This document shows, piece after piece, positions 1-6,221 of a stretch of DNA of 9,437 nt. The translations under genes were made by a program, and so were the position numbers. The notes under the pieces are model-generated. The model saw only the letters and a program-made list of their open reading frames with translations. It was not told the DNA's origin and made no database searches. The stretch is from Simkania negevensis (GTDB lineage: Bacteria > Chlamydiota > Chlamydiia > Chlamydiales > Simkaniaceae), in contig JACPWA010000104.1 in the NCBI GenBank assembly GCA_016191565.1, positions 1 through 9,437 on the forward strand, read 5' to 3'. Positions within the stretch are counted from its first letter, which is position 1, and every line of letters starts with the position of its first letter.

Positions 1-35
1 TGTCCTTCCTCAAAGATGAGGAAGGACCTTTTTTC
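1..35 (+). terminator. Rho-independent terminator at left edge, possibly bidirectional
   Basis: A perfect 10-bp stem (bases 2-11 GTCCTTCCTC with 18-27 GAGGAAGGAC) closes a six-base loop AAAGAT and is followed by C and six T's at 29-34. This is a textbook intrinsic terminator for a plus-strand gene lying left of the window. It sits about 40 bp beyond the stop of the minus-strand 736-residue gene, so it may also end that transcript. The bases that would form the minus-strand U tract lie outside the window, so bidirectionality cannot be confirmed. Confidence 0.85.
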
Positions 36-76
36 ATCAGCTCTATCGATATTAAGGCGCGATGCGTCTTTATAGG

Positions 77-2287
77 TCAGAAAAACATCAGTAGTTGCTC
101 CGTTGCTTGCTGAAGTCTTTTTCCGATCAAAGCATCTGTTACCTGCCAGTCCTCCATAAACCGTAAAGCTTTTAATTGACCTTGCTGGGGACCAGGTAAT
201 TCGCTTAGTCGCTTTACTACAGCAAGTCCTGGACGGAACCGCTCTTCAATTACACCTATCTTTTTCACCAAAATAGCTGCTCCCAAGGCATTATAGAGAA
301 CTCCATCTAAATCTTCAGAGCTAACTGTTTCCTTGCTCATCACAAGATGGACTATATTCTCTAACATCGCCATCATTCCTCCCCGATCTAAAAAGTCTTT
401 GCAAGGGGTTTTATAGTGGGTGATATTTAAGCGAAGCTTAAGGTCGATCTTCTGGAAGACGTAGAAAAGAAGGATAAAAGATTGACGCTCTTCTTGGGTT
501 TCAAGTCGGTCTTTACCTGCAAAGAAAATCTCTTTTACTTGCCTTATAAGTCCTGGAAGAACTGTCCCTTTATAATGCTGATCGCTCTGCAATCTGAGAG
601 GAAGAGAGCAAGGGGCATTTTTTCCATAAAAAGAATCAGTCAATTCCTTTTGTAGTTGGGCGAAGGTAATGGGACCTGTTCCTTTAAAAAGAGGGCTTTC
701 CACTGACTGTGTAAACACATGATGATTCTCTAAATGCTTTTCCTGTCCTTGTAGCCCCTCTAAAACAGTAGCCCGAGTATATTCAGTATCTCCTTCCAGA
801 CGCCTTTGGTGGTTGCAATAAAGAATGTTTTCTCCTTTCTCTTTAGCTGCTAAGATTGCCTCTTCATAATCGATAGCCACAGTTTCACCTGTTCCGAAAG
901 TAGGAGTCCCTAGATATTTTGTTACCTTGCTAGAAAAGAAAGAAGCAAGAGCTTGGGCAGGATGACCCCCTACAGTAGGGCTTCCATGGCGATGATAGTG
1001 CACCTCTCTTCTTTCACCCGAAGTAGTAGAAGTATAGACGTGCCTTGCAAGCCGATGTGGTAGATTCTTGTCGCCAGTAAAGTCCTCAGCACCTATTTCA
1101 CCAGAGAGCTTTTGCTTCACAAGGGCATGCTTAGGTTTAGTCACCTTAGGAGAGGCCTTACCAACTCTTCCATTTAAATCAAGTAAAGTAGGGCCAAAAT
1201 TCTCTAAAGTTAAAGGTGCTCTTTGAGTAGACACATCTGAGCGATGTTGGTTGTAGTCAATAATAAAATGTTCTGTCATTTCTTCTAAATAATCAAAAAC
1301 CTCCACTCCAAACCAGCGTACATAAACAAGGGAGCGAACAATATCTCGGCATTGCTTTTCCTGTACATTTAGCTCTTTATAGTTCTTATATCTAATGGTT
1401 TGATATTCAGGCGAGGCAATGACTGCACGAAGTTTCTGGACATAGGTTTGGTATTGCACTCTAGGATCTTGTCCTTGACCTAATAGTGTGTTTAAAGCAG
1501 CAGCAAGATGTCGGTACATTTGGTTAGTTGGATGTGCCTTAGCTAAGCCATTAATATCCTCACGTGCACCTACAGGGAGAGTTTTCTGGTATTGCTCAAG
1601 TGCTAACTTGTATTTCTCAACTTTTTTCGGATCACCATGCTCCATAAATGGATTCATAACAGAACCAACAACGCTAACCACTCCTGCTAAAACCCCTTTA
1701 GAAGGAGGAGAAGCTTCTTCTGTTTCCCTATTTATTACGTGCCATTCTTCGTCTTCCAAGTGCTCTTTCTCAACAGGTCTCTCTCCAGCTGGTATGTCTG
1801 CTGCTGTTTCACCTACACCTTCTGATGGTTTCTCTAGCGGCTGTAACTCAATTTCTTGTTGTCTTTGCGTTTCTTGTTGCCTAGATGTTTCTTTACTACT
1901 GCTTTCTGATGGGTTTGACTCTGTTGTTTTTTCTCTTTCTACTCTTGCAACTTCCTTTTCTTTTTGCCTAGTTCTTTCCCCATCTGAAGCATCCTTTGGA
2001 GGAGTTGATACCGACTTAGGTTGCAATAGAGCGCTACCAAGCTTGAAAACAGCAAAAGCAATAGCTGCAATTACCAGAAAAGGAACAAGTTGAGAAATGG
2101 CTCCGTGACAGCTAGCAGGAGTCGCATTATGAAATTGTCTCTCAGCTAAATAGACTCCCCTTTCAGGAAGCTGCTTAAATACAAAAGAAAGCATCTTTCT
2201 CGTCTTTGTTAAGAAAGGGGCTGTTGAAGAAGGCAAAATAGGGAGAGCTTGTCCTCTTCTTCCAAGACTGGATAATATTAACGTCAT
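77..2287 (-). CDS. Membrane-anchored protein with Cys-X5-Arg phosphatase-like motif, candidate effector
   Basis: This 736-residue protein has no family I can name with certainty. Residues 1-31 are Ser/Thr/Pro-containing. Residues 36-51 carry VFKQLPERGVYLAERQ, and about 64-81 form one hydrophobic helix followed by FKLGSALL. Residues 90-190 are a Glu/Gln/Lys/Ser-rich, probably disordered linker. A short hydrophobic Gly/Val stretch lies at 198-211, then a domain of about 520 residues. That domain holds an HYHRHG cluster (430-435), CNHQRR (491-496), and C629-K-D-F-L-D-R635-G-G after NITHYKTP. C-X5-R is the P-loop signature of cysteine phosphatases; C-x-D-x-L-D-R most resembles the Sac phosphoinositide phosphatase loop (CxDCLDRT) and loosely the CKSGKDRT loop of SopB/IpgD. 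From memory, other environmental chlamydiae have proteins with a CKxx(I/L)DRG motif. The N-terminal module is shared with the 189-residue neighbour. Function is inferred: a membrane-tethered or type III-secreted phosphatase. The ATG at 2287 has GGAAATGA upstream and its own strong promoter. Confidence 0.85.
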   Translation of the reverse strand: MTLILSSLGRRGQALPILPSSTAPFLTKTRKMLSFVFKQLPERGVYLAERQFHNATPASCHGAISQLVPFLVIAAIAFAVFKLGSALLQPKSVSTPPKDASDGERTRQKEKEVARVEREKTTESNPSESSSKETSRQQETQRQQEIELQPLEKPSEGVGETAADIPAGERPVEKEHLEDEEWHVINRETEEASPPSKGVLAGVVSVVGSVMNPFMEHGDPKKVEKYKLALEQYQKTLPVGAREDINGLAKAHPTNQMYRHLAAALNTLLGQGQDPRVQYQTYVQKLRAVIASPEYQTIRYKNYKELNVQEKQCRDIVRSLVYVRWFGVEVFDYLEEMTEHFIIDYNQHRSDVSTQRAPLTLENFGPTLLDLNGRVGKASPKVTKPKHALVKQKLSGEIGAEDFTGDKNLPHRLARHVYTSTTSGERREVHYHRHGSPTVGGHPAQALASFFSSKVTKYLGTPTFGTGETVAIDYEEAILAAKEKGENILYCNHQRRLEGDTEYTRATVLEGLQGQEKHLENHHVFTQSVESPLFKGTGPITFAQLQKELTDSFYGKNAPCSLPLRLQSDQHYKGTVLPGLIRQVKEIFFAGKDRLETQEERQSFILLFYVFQKIDLKLRLNITHYKTPCKDFLDRGGMMAMLENIVHLVMSKETVSSEDLDGVLYNALGAAILVKKIGVIEERFRPGLAVVKRLSELPGPQQGQLKALRFMEDWQVTDALIGKRLQQATEQLLMFF
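2021..2200 (-). repeat. Paralogous anchor module, copy in the 736-residue gene
   Basis: This part of the large gene encodes the VFKQLP...FKLGSALL anchor. It is recognisably similar, at DNA as well as protein level, to bases 2747-2932 in the neighbouring gene. Shared stretches include GGAAGCTGCTTAAA and AGCTTGAAAA on the plus strand. The spacing of about 730 bp and same orientation indicate a tandem duplication or domain shuffling. Boundaries are by eye. Confidence 0.7.
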
Positions 2288-2317
2288 TTCATTTCCATGT
2301 AAATTTTTGTTGGCTAA

Positions 2318-2346
2318 ATTATATATATTAATTCAATTAAAGTCAA
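2318..2346 (-). promoter_or_regulatory. Near-consensus housekeeping-sigma promoter for the 736-residue gene
   Basis: Read on the minus strand, TTGACT (2346-2341) is separated by exactly 17 bases from TATAAT (2323-2318). This is five of six at -35, a perfect -10 and ideal spacing. Transcription would begin near 2311, leaving a leader of about 24 bases that contains the GGAAATGA ribosome-binding sequence before the ATG at 2287. The spacer is almost entirely A/T. Confidence 0.75.
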
Positions 2347-2433
2347 CTTGATGTTTACACTTAATTAAAAAAGTAATTCCTCTTAAAGGTGCCTAACACT
2401 TAGTTTAAGATAAAGTCTACGCGCTTATTATTG

Positions 2434-2453
2434 GAGCAACAAGTAAGTTGCTC
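2434..2453. other. Perfect 7-bp hairpin between the two accessory genes
   Basis: GAGCAAC (2434-2440) and GTTGCTC (2447-2453) are exact inverted complements around a six-base loop. The hairpin lies 56 bases after the stop of the 189-residue gene and about 90 bases before the promoter of the large gene. It could end or protect the 3' end of the upstream transcript, but no T tract follows it on the minus strand (CAATAATAAG), so it is not a canonical intrinsic terminator. A protein-binding site is an alternative. Confidence 0.45.
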
Positions 2454-2508
2454 ATTTATAAGTAGTTATTCTTAATTAGTCGAACAGTATGTTGAAAAAC
2501 ATAAGTCG

Positions 2509-3078
2509 TTATAAATCAAGTTTTGGAACAGGACCTTCACGAAGCTGCGACTGGCTTGCTTTATTTTGTTTGGGAAAGGGCGCTTGGCTTAATCGCCTCT
2601 GATTTGTATGTGATTGCTCATCTTTAGACACCTCAGATCGACGAGCTTCTGGTAATTTGCTTGGTGTTCTGCCCTCCGTTTTCTGCATTTTACTTTCTTT
2701 TGCAGAACTGGGAGGACCTTTTTCAGAAGATAGTCTTTGCTTAAGTTGCCATAACAAAGCACTACCGAGCTTGAAAATGATAGCAGCAATAGCCACGATC
2801 ACGATTGCCAGAAAAAAAACAAGATAGGGGATTACTTGATGATATTTAGGGGGAACTACCTTCTGGAGCTGTTTTTCAGCAAAACAAACCCCCTTTCTCG
2901 GAAGCTGCTTAAACACAGAAGAAAGTATCTCTCTTACATTTGTTGAAAGAGAAAGAGGAGCTACTGGATAATACAAAGTAGGAGATACGTGTTCTCTTGT
3001 TACATGAGTGGTTGATGTTGTTGTCACTCTGCTCGCCTGTAAACTTGTAGAAATTATACTCATTAATCCAATTAGCAT
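2509..3078 (-). CDS. Small single-pass membrane protein, paralogue of the 736-residue anchor
   Basis: This 189-residue protein of unknown function has a Ser/Thr-rich N terminus (about 1-48) with repeated short S/T runs. A VFKQLPRKGVCFAEKQ motif follows (about 55-70), then a long hydrophobic helix (about 83-102) and FKLGSALL (102-109). It ends in a tail of about 80 residues rich in Lys, Ser, Gln and Pro, with no recognisable fold. The first 110 residues align with the first 88 of the large downstream protein. The Ser/Thr-rich leader would suit a type III secretion signal, but that is inference. The start is uncertain: the ATG at 3078 lacks a Shine-Dalgarno, and a TTG directly precedes it. The ATG at 3063 has GGA four bases upstream and would give a normal leader if the -10 at 3092-3087 is real. 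The protein may be a truncated copy that lost a catalytic domain. Confidence 0.75.
   Translation of the reverse strand: MLIGLMSIISTSLQASRVTTTSTTHVTREHVSPTLYYPVAPLSLSTNVREILSSVFKQLPRKGVCFAEKQLQKVVPPKYHQVIPYLVFFLAIVIVAIAAIIFKLGSALLWQLKQRLSSEKGPPSSAKESKMQKTEGRTPSKLPEARRSEVSKDEQSHTNQRRLSQAPFPKQNKASQSQLREGPVPKLDL
2747..2932 (-). repeat. Paralogous anchor module, copy in the 189-residue gene
   Basis: This is the partner of the module at 2021-2200. Both encode VFKQLP, GV, AE.Q, a membrane helix and FKLGSALL. This copy has a slightly longer helix and three fewer residues between the AE.Q motif and the helix. Sequence before and after the module shows no obvious similarity between the two genes. Confidence 0.7.
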
Positions 3079-3086
3079 CAATTAAA

Positions 3087-3114
3087 ATTATAATTAGAAT
3101 GTAATGGGTTCAGC
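3087..3114 (-). promoter_or_regulatory. Possible promoter for the 189-residue gene
   Basis: On the minus strand a perfect TATAAT (3092-3087) lies 16 bases after GCTGAA (3114-3109), a poor -35 match. A start site near 3080 would make the ATG at 3078 nearly leaderless, or give a leader of about 17 bases for the ATG at 3063. The surrounding DNA is AT-rich, so a chance -10 is possible. Confidence 0.3.
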
Positions 3115-3161
3115 TTTTGTTTGGTTGGCTATTCAAAAGTTGCACATTGTGTGAGCTCGCG

Positions 3162-3578
3162 TTACTTACTAAGCATAGTGACTAATTTTTCAAAAAGAAT
3201 TTTGGTTTCCTTATAGGAAGCATAGGAAGGCAATTCTTTAAGAAGAAGCCACTTTCCTTGGATCATCTCCTTAGAGGCAGGTAGATGACTAGGATTGACC
3301 TCAGCAAGATAGTAGCGAACCGTTTTATCATGCAAAAGCTTCTCTTTGTGGAAGAGATATCGATCAGTCAAGTAGGGAAAGTCAAGGAAGCGAAGAACCA
3401 CCATCCCTGTCTCTTCTAAAAGCTCTCTAGCAGCTGTTTCTTTCGGGCTTTCCCCCTTCATGGCATGCCCTTTGGGGAAGCTCCAATGGCCTCCATTGAA
3501 GTGCTGCATAATAAAGACTTCCCAAAGGTTGTCTCGGAAAGTCAGAGGAATAATCCCGAAACATCTTTCTTGAATCAT
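3162..3578 (-). CDS. Nudix hydrolase, probable Ap4A hydrolase (CT771-like)
   Basis: This 138-residue protein is a complete small Nudix hydrolase. The Nudix box is intact: G37-x5-E43-x7-R51-E-L-L-E55-E56-T-G58-M, the Mg2+-binding loop-helix-loop. It is preceded by WSFPKGH (32-38), the arrangement of asymmetric diadenosine tetraphosphate hydrolases, which cleave Ap4A to ATP and AMP. The orthologue by position in Chlamydia trachomatis is CT771, which from memory was characterised as an Ap4A hydrolase. The ATG at 3578 has AAAGG four bases upstream. It starts 26 bases after fabF, so it is probably the last gene of the rsfS-fabF transcript. MutT-type nucleotide sanitation or RppH-like RNA decapping are less likely alternatives. 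Confidence 0.93.
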   Translation of the reverse strand: MIQERCFGIIPLTFRDNLWEVFIMQHFNGGHWSFPKGHAMKGESPKETAARELLEETGMVVLRFLDFPYLTDRYLFHKEKLLHDKTVRYYLAEVNPSHLPASKEMIQGKWLLLKELPSYASYKETKILFEKLVTMLSK

Positions 3579-3604
3579 TTAACCTTTAATACGGTATAAG
3601 AGGC

Positions 3605-4867
3605 TCATGGTTTATAGGGAGCAAAAAGGACGGTGGAGTTATGGCCTCCGAATCCAAAGGAATTCGACATAGCGACATTTACTTGCCAATTCTGCGCCTT
3701 ATGAGGAACTACATCAAATCCCTTAAGCTCTTCTTCAGGGTTTTCAAGGTTGATTGTAGGATGGATTTGTGAAGTATTGATTGCTTTAATGGTAGCAATT
3801 GCCTCAATGCCTCCAGCAGCTCCTAAGCAATGACCAATCATCGACTTAGTTGCATTAACTTTGATTTCTTTAATTTGATCCCCAAAAACAGAGCGGATGC
3901 CCCGCAGCTCGCAAAGATCCCCGACAATAGTCGAGGTAGCATGAGCATTAATATAATTTACCTCTTTTTTATCAATCCCTGCATCTTGCAAAGCTCCCCT
4001 AATACAGCCTGCAACCCCCTGTCCATCTTCTCTAGGATCAGTCATGTGATAGGCATCAGCTGTTAAGGCGCCTCCTAAATACTCAGCAAGTATAGGAGCA
4101 CCTCTTTTTAAGGCATGCTCTAGACTTTCGAGGACAAGAACGCCAGAGCCTTCTCCCATCACAAATCCCCCACGCCCCTTATCCCAAGGCCTAGAAGCTG
4201 TTTCATAGGAGTCATTTCGCTCCGATAGCGCTTTAATTGCAATAAATCCCGCCACTCCAATAGGGTTGATTGGTGCTTCTGTTCCTCCACAGATCATCAG
4301 ATCTGCCTCTCCAGAGCGGATATGATTTGCAGCAGAGACAATGCAATAGTTGGAAGTAGCACAAGCGGTAGAGATTGAGTAATTAGGGCCTGTAAAACCG
4401 AGTTCTATGGAAAGGAGAGCTCCCCCCATATTGGTGATAATGTAGGGAACAAAGAAAGGGCTAATCCGATTATATCCCTTAGTAAAAAGGGTCATATTTC
4501 CCTCATAAAAAACTGAAAGCCCTCCCATTCCTGAGCCAATCAAAATCCCGCAGCGGGCTTTATCAAGAGCAGCTAACTTTTCTCCTTTAAGGTCGGCATA
4601 TTCCAGCGCTTTTTTTCCAGCGACAATTGTATAGCGAATAAAGGGATCTACCCTTCTTGCCTTTTTTTTATCGAGGTATTCTCCCACCTCAAAATCAGCC
4701 ACTGTGCCTGCAAATCGGGTAGGATAGTTTTCGCAAGGGAAACTGGTGATCGGTTTTACACCACTCTTTCCTTCCAAAAGACTTTGATAAAAATGATCGA
4801 TATCGGTTCCAAAACAGGAAACAATCCCCATTCCAGTAACTACAATACGTTTCTTATCCATCGCCAT
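3605..4867 (-). CDS. fabF: 3-oxoacyl-[acyl-carrier-protein] synthase II
   Basis: This condensing enzyme of type II fatty-acid synthesis extends acyl-ACP by two carbons using malonyl-ACP, in the cytoplasm. At 420 residues it is full length. The catalytic triad is complete: Cys169 in STACATS, His309 in NAHATST, and His346 in KSMIGHCLGAAGG. The C-terminal SNSFGFGGHN, just before the end, is also typical. The His309 motif reads NAHATSTIVGD rather than the usual bacterial NAHGTSTPxND, as in plant plastid KAS I. The ATG at 4867 overlaps the end of rsfS by 14 bases and has AGGA four bases upstream. An in-frame ATG at 4861 (residue 3) is possible. This is the CT770 orthologue by position. KAS I (FabB) is a less likely name because chlamydiae carry only a FabF-type enzyme to my knowledge. 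Confidence 0.97.
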   Translation of the reverse strand: MAMDKKRIVVTGMGIVSCFGTDIDHFYQSLLEGKSGVKPITSFPCENYPTRFAGTVADFEVGEYLDKKKARRVDPFIRYTIVAGKKALEYADLKGEKLAALDKARCGILIGSGMGGLSVFYEGNMTLFTKGYNRISPFFVPYIITNMGGALLSIELGFTGPNYSISTACATSNYCIVSAANHIRSGEADLMICGGTEAPINPIGVAGFIAIKALSERNDSYETASRPWDKGRGGFVMGEGSGVLVLESLEHALKRGAPILAEYLGGALTADAYHMTDPREDGQGVAGCIRGALQDAGIDKKEVNYINAHATSTIVGDLCELRGIRSVFGDQIKEIKVNATKSMIGHCLGAAGGIEAIATIKAINTSQIHPTINLENPEEELKGFDVVPHKAQNWQVNVAMSNSFGFGGHNSTVLFAPYKP

Positions 4868-5255
4868 CTATTCCTACTTCTAACTTTGTTTTTGATTTCT
4901 CTTCTAAAAAGTTTAAGTCAATAATCTTCCCATGACTCCAAAGTCTTTCTAACTGGTATTTTTGCCTCATATCGGGAACAAATAAGTGGATCATAATATA
5001 AAAATAATCAAGTACGATCCAATCTCCATGCTGCATCCCTTCAAAGTAAGCAGCTGGTAATCCCTCCTTGCTACACTCATCTTGAATTACCTTTGCAAGG
5101 GCAATTACGTGACGATTAATATTGCCGTTTGCAATGATCACATAGTCAGTCATCGAAGAGATCTTGCGAACATCCATAGCAAGGATATTGCTCCCCTTCT
5201 TATCAAAAATTACCTGAGCAATATGATGGATAAATTCAGATGGATCTCTCGCCAT
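4854..5255 (-). CDS. rsfS: Ribosomal silencing factor RsfS (Iojap/DUF143)
   Basis: RsfS binds ribosomal protein uL14 on the 50S subunit and blocks joining with 30S, lowering translation under nutrient limitation. The 133 residues cover the whole Iojap domain. Visible signatures are TDYVIIANGNINRHV (36-50), GDWIVLDY (77-84) and the terminal LERLW (102-106). The usual DYGDVVVH strand reads DYFYIMIH here, replacing the Gly-Asp pair with aromatics; the rest of the domain looks sound. The ATG at 5255 has only a weak purine stretch (GAGAAAA) before it. The gene is translationally coupled to fabF by a 14-base overlap and corresponds to C. trachomatis CT769. Adjacency to nadD is the usual bacterial arrangement. 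Confidence 0.93.
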   Translation of the reverse strand: MARDPSEFIHHIAQVIFDKKGSNILAMDVRKISSMTDYVIIANGNINRHVIALAKVIQDECSKEGLPAAYFEGMQHGDWIVLDYFYIMIHLFVPDMRQKYQLERLWSHGKIIDLNFLEEKSKTKLEVGIDGDG

Positions 5256-5347
5256 CGGCTTTTCTCTGTCCCATTTTTATAGAAATGTAGTGAATTAAGA
5301 AATGGTTAGAGATTTTTTTATCCTCCTCCCTATATCCTATCTCGATC

Positions 5348-5953
5348 CTATAAATATAAACGATTTTGATAAATGTAGTCTAGAATTTTTCGAGGGAGGA
5401 GGTGTCCACAGTAAAGCTTCTTTTTGAGCCTTTGCCGAATATGAGTACTGCTGATATCCATCGCAGGAATACTACAAAGCCCTTCTTTTAGTTTAGAGGC
5501 TACTTTAAGAGGAAATTCAACAAATTTCTGAACATCAAATCCATGCCTTGTCCCCACAATGGGAGTCGCAAGATCAACTAACTGCTCCACCTCTTTCCAA
5601 CGATCAAAATGTAATAGAGCATCTTCAGCAAGGAGGAGAAAAAATTCTTTTTTCCCTTCCGCTTCTGCTACCAGCTTTCTGATAGTATCAATTGTATAGG
5701 CAGGAGAGGGACCCTGAGCTTCTAGATCAAGAAGAGAAAATCCTTCGATCTCTTCGATCGCTAAACGAGCCATTTGATAGCGATGTTCCATGGGAGCAAG
5801 AGGAGGGGTTGTAACTTTTAAAGGGGAAAGAGGAGTAGGGCAAACGAGCAGCTCATCAAGCCCAGAGCGCTCTTTGAGTTCAAGAGCAAGATTGAGATGG
5901 CCAAAATGAATAGGATCAAAGCTGCCGCCAAAAAAACCAACTTTCTTCTTCAC
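5348..5953 (-). CDS. nadD: Nicotinate-mononucleotide adenylyltransferase
   Basis: NadD joins nicotinate mononucleotide to AMP from ATP, giving deamido-NAD, in the cytoplasm. The nucleotidyltransferase fold is marked by GGSFDPIHFGH near the N terminus and ISSTHIRQRL near the C terminus (the ISSTxIR motif). From the GTG at 5953 the protein has 201 residues and begins VKKKVGFFGGSFDP, the normal family layout. I chose this GTG because AGGA lies six bases upstream. An in-frame ATG at 6004 would add 17 residues (MEFRKESN...), but it has no Shine-Dalgarno and directly abuts the TAA of an unusual element in the spacer. The gene lies 92 bases before rsfS. Chlamydiaceae import NAD and to my knowledge lack nadD, so its presence here points to a less reduced lineage. 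Confidence 0.92.
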   Translation of the reverse strand: MKKKVGFFGGSFDPIHFGHLNLALELKERSGLDELLVCPTPLSPLKVTTPPLAPMEHRYQMARLAIEEIEGFSLLDLEAQGPSPAYTIDTIRKLVAEAEGKKEFFLLLAEDALLHFDRWKEVEQLVDLATPIVGTRHGFDVQKFVEFPLKVASKLKEGLCSIPAMDISSTHIRQRLKKKLYCGHLLPRKILDYIYQNRLYL

Positions 5954-6004
5954 CGCAATTCCTATTTCAGGAAGTCTTCTATTAGACTCCTTTCGAAACT
6001 CCAT

Positions 6005-6221
6005 TTATTTGCCAAAACAACGATTTTTGCCATCTCTAAAAACCGATTTTTTCAGCCATGTGTTCCCACATTGTCTTCAAAATCGTTTTTAAGACCTGTC
6101 TAAAACTCGCCATTTTTCCAAACAAAGCGATGTATTGAATTAATACAGCTAGCTTATGCGATCGGCAAACCGCGGAAGCTTTCACATCAGCCCAAACATC
6201 AAAAACTTTTGAAACGGAGCA
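6005..6221 (-). pseudogene. ORF-like spacer element, open about 60 codons then broken at an A6 run
   Basis: On the minus strand one frame is open from after a TAG (6224-6222) to a TAG at 6038-6036, 61 sense codons, overlapping the last codons of the upstream gene in another frame. It includes a possible GTG (6185), a hydrophobic KLAVLIQYIALFGKM stretch, and an ATG (6113) starting MASFRQVLKT. Within GAAAAAATCGG the frame leads to AEKIGF and stop. Skipping one A gives AEKSVFRDGKNRCFGK and a TAA at 6007-6005, flush against the ATG at 6004. This is what a one-base insertion in an intact small ORF would leave. A 6-bp hairpin (TGTATT/AATACA, 6131-6147) also lies here. The coding reading feels familiar from chlamydial genomes but I cannot verify it. 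It may be a dispersed element, a degraded gene or chance; no good ribosome-binding site is visible. Confidence 0.4.

Noticed and set aside
1488..2093. Plus-strand open frame of 201 codons opposite the 736-residue gene
   Set aside because: It is the antisense of the Glu/Gln/Ser-rich linker; the product is an odd Ser/Cys/Phe-rich sequence with no motif or ribosome-binding site, as expected for a shadow frame.
2589..2789. Second minus-strand frame inside the 189-residue gene
   Set aside because: It overlaps the membrane-helix and tail coding region in another frame. I checked whether it might be the original tail after a frameshift, but it has no similarity to the large paralogue's linker.
77..3078. 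Inc-type inclusion membrane proteins
   Set aside because: Inc proteins have a bilobed pair of hydrophobic helices of about 40-60 residues. Both proteins here show a single helix, so the Inc label is not supported.
5897..6103. Plus-strand open frame across the nadD start and spacer
   Set aside because: It runs antisense to the nadD N terminus and the spacer element. The composition is Lys/Phe/Ser-rich without motif, and the minus-strand reading explains the openness better.
6131..6147. TGTATT/AATACA palindrome as terminator of the coiled-coil gene
   Set aside because: The stem is short and wholly A/T apart from one pair, there is no following T tract, and it lies inside the ORF-like element.
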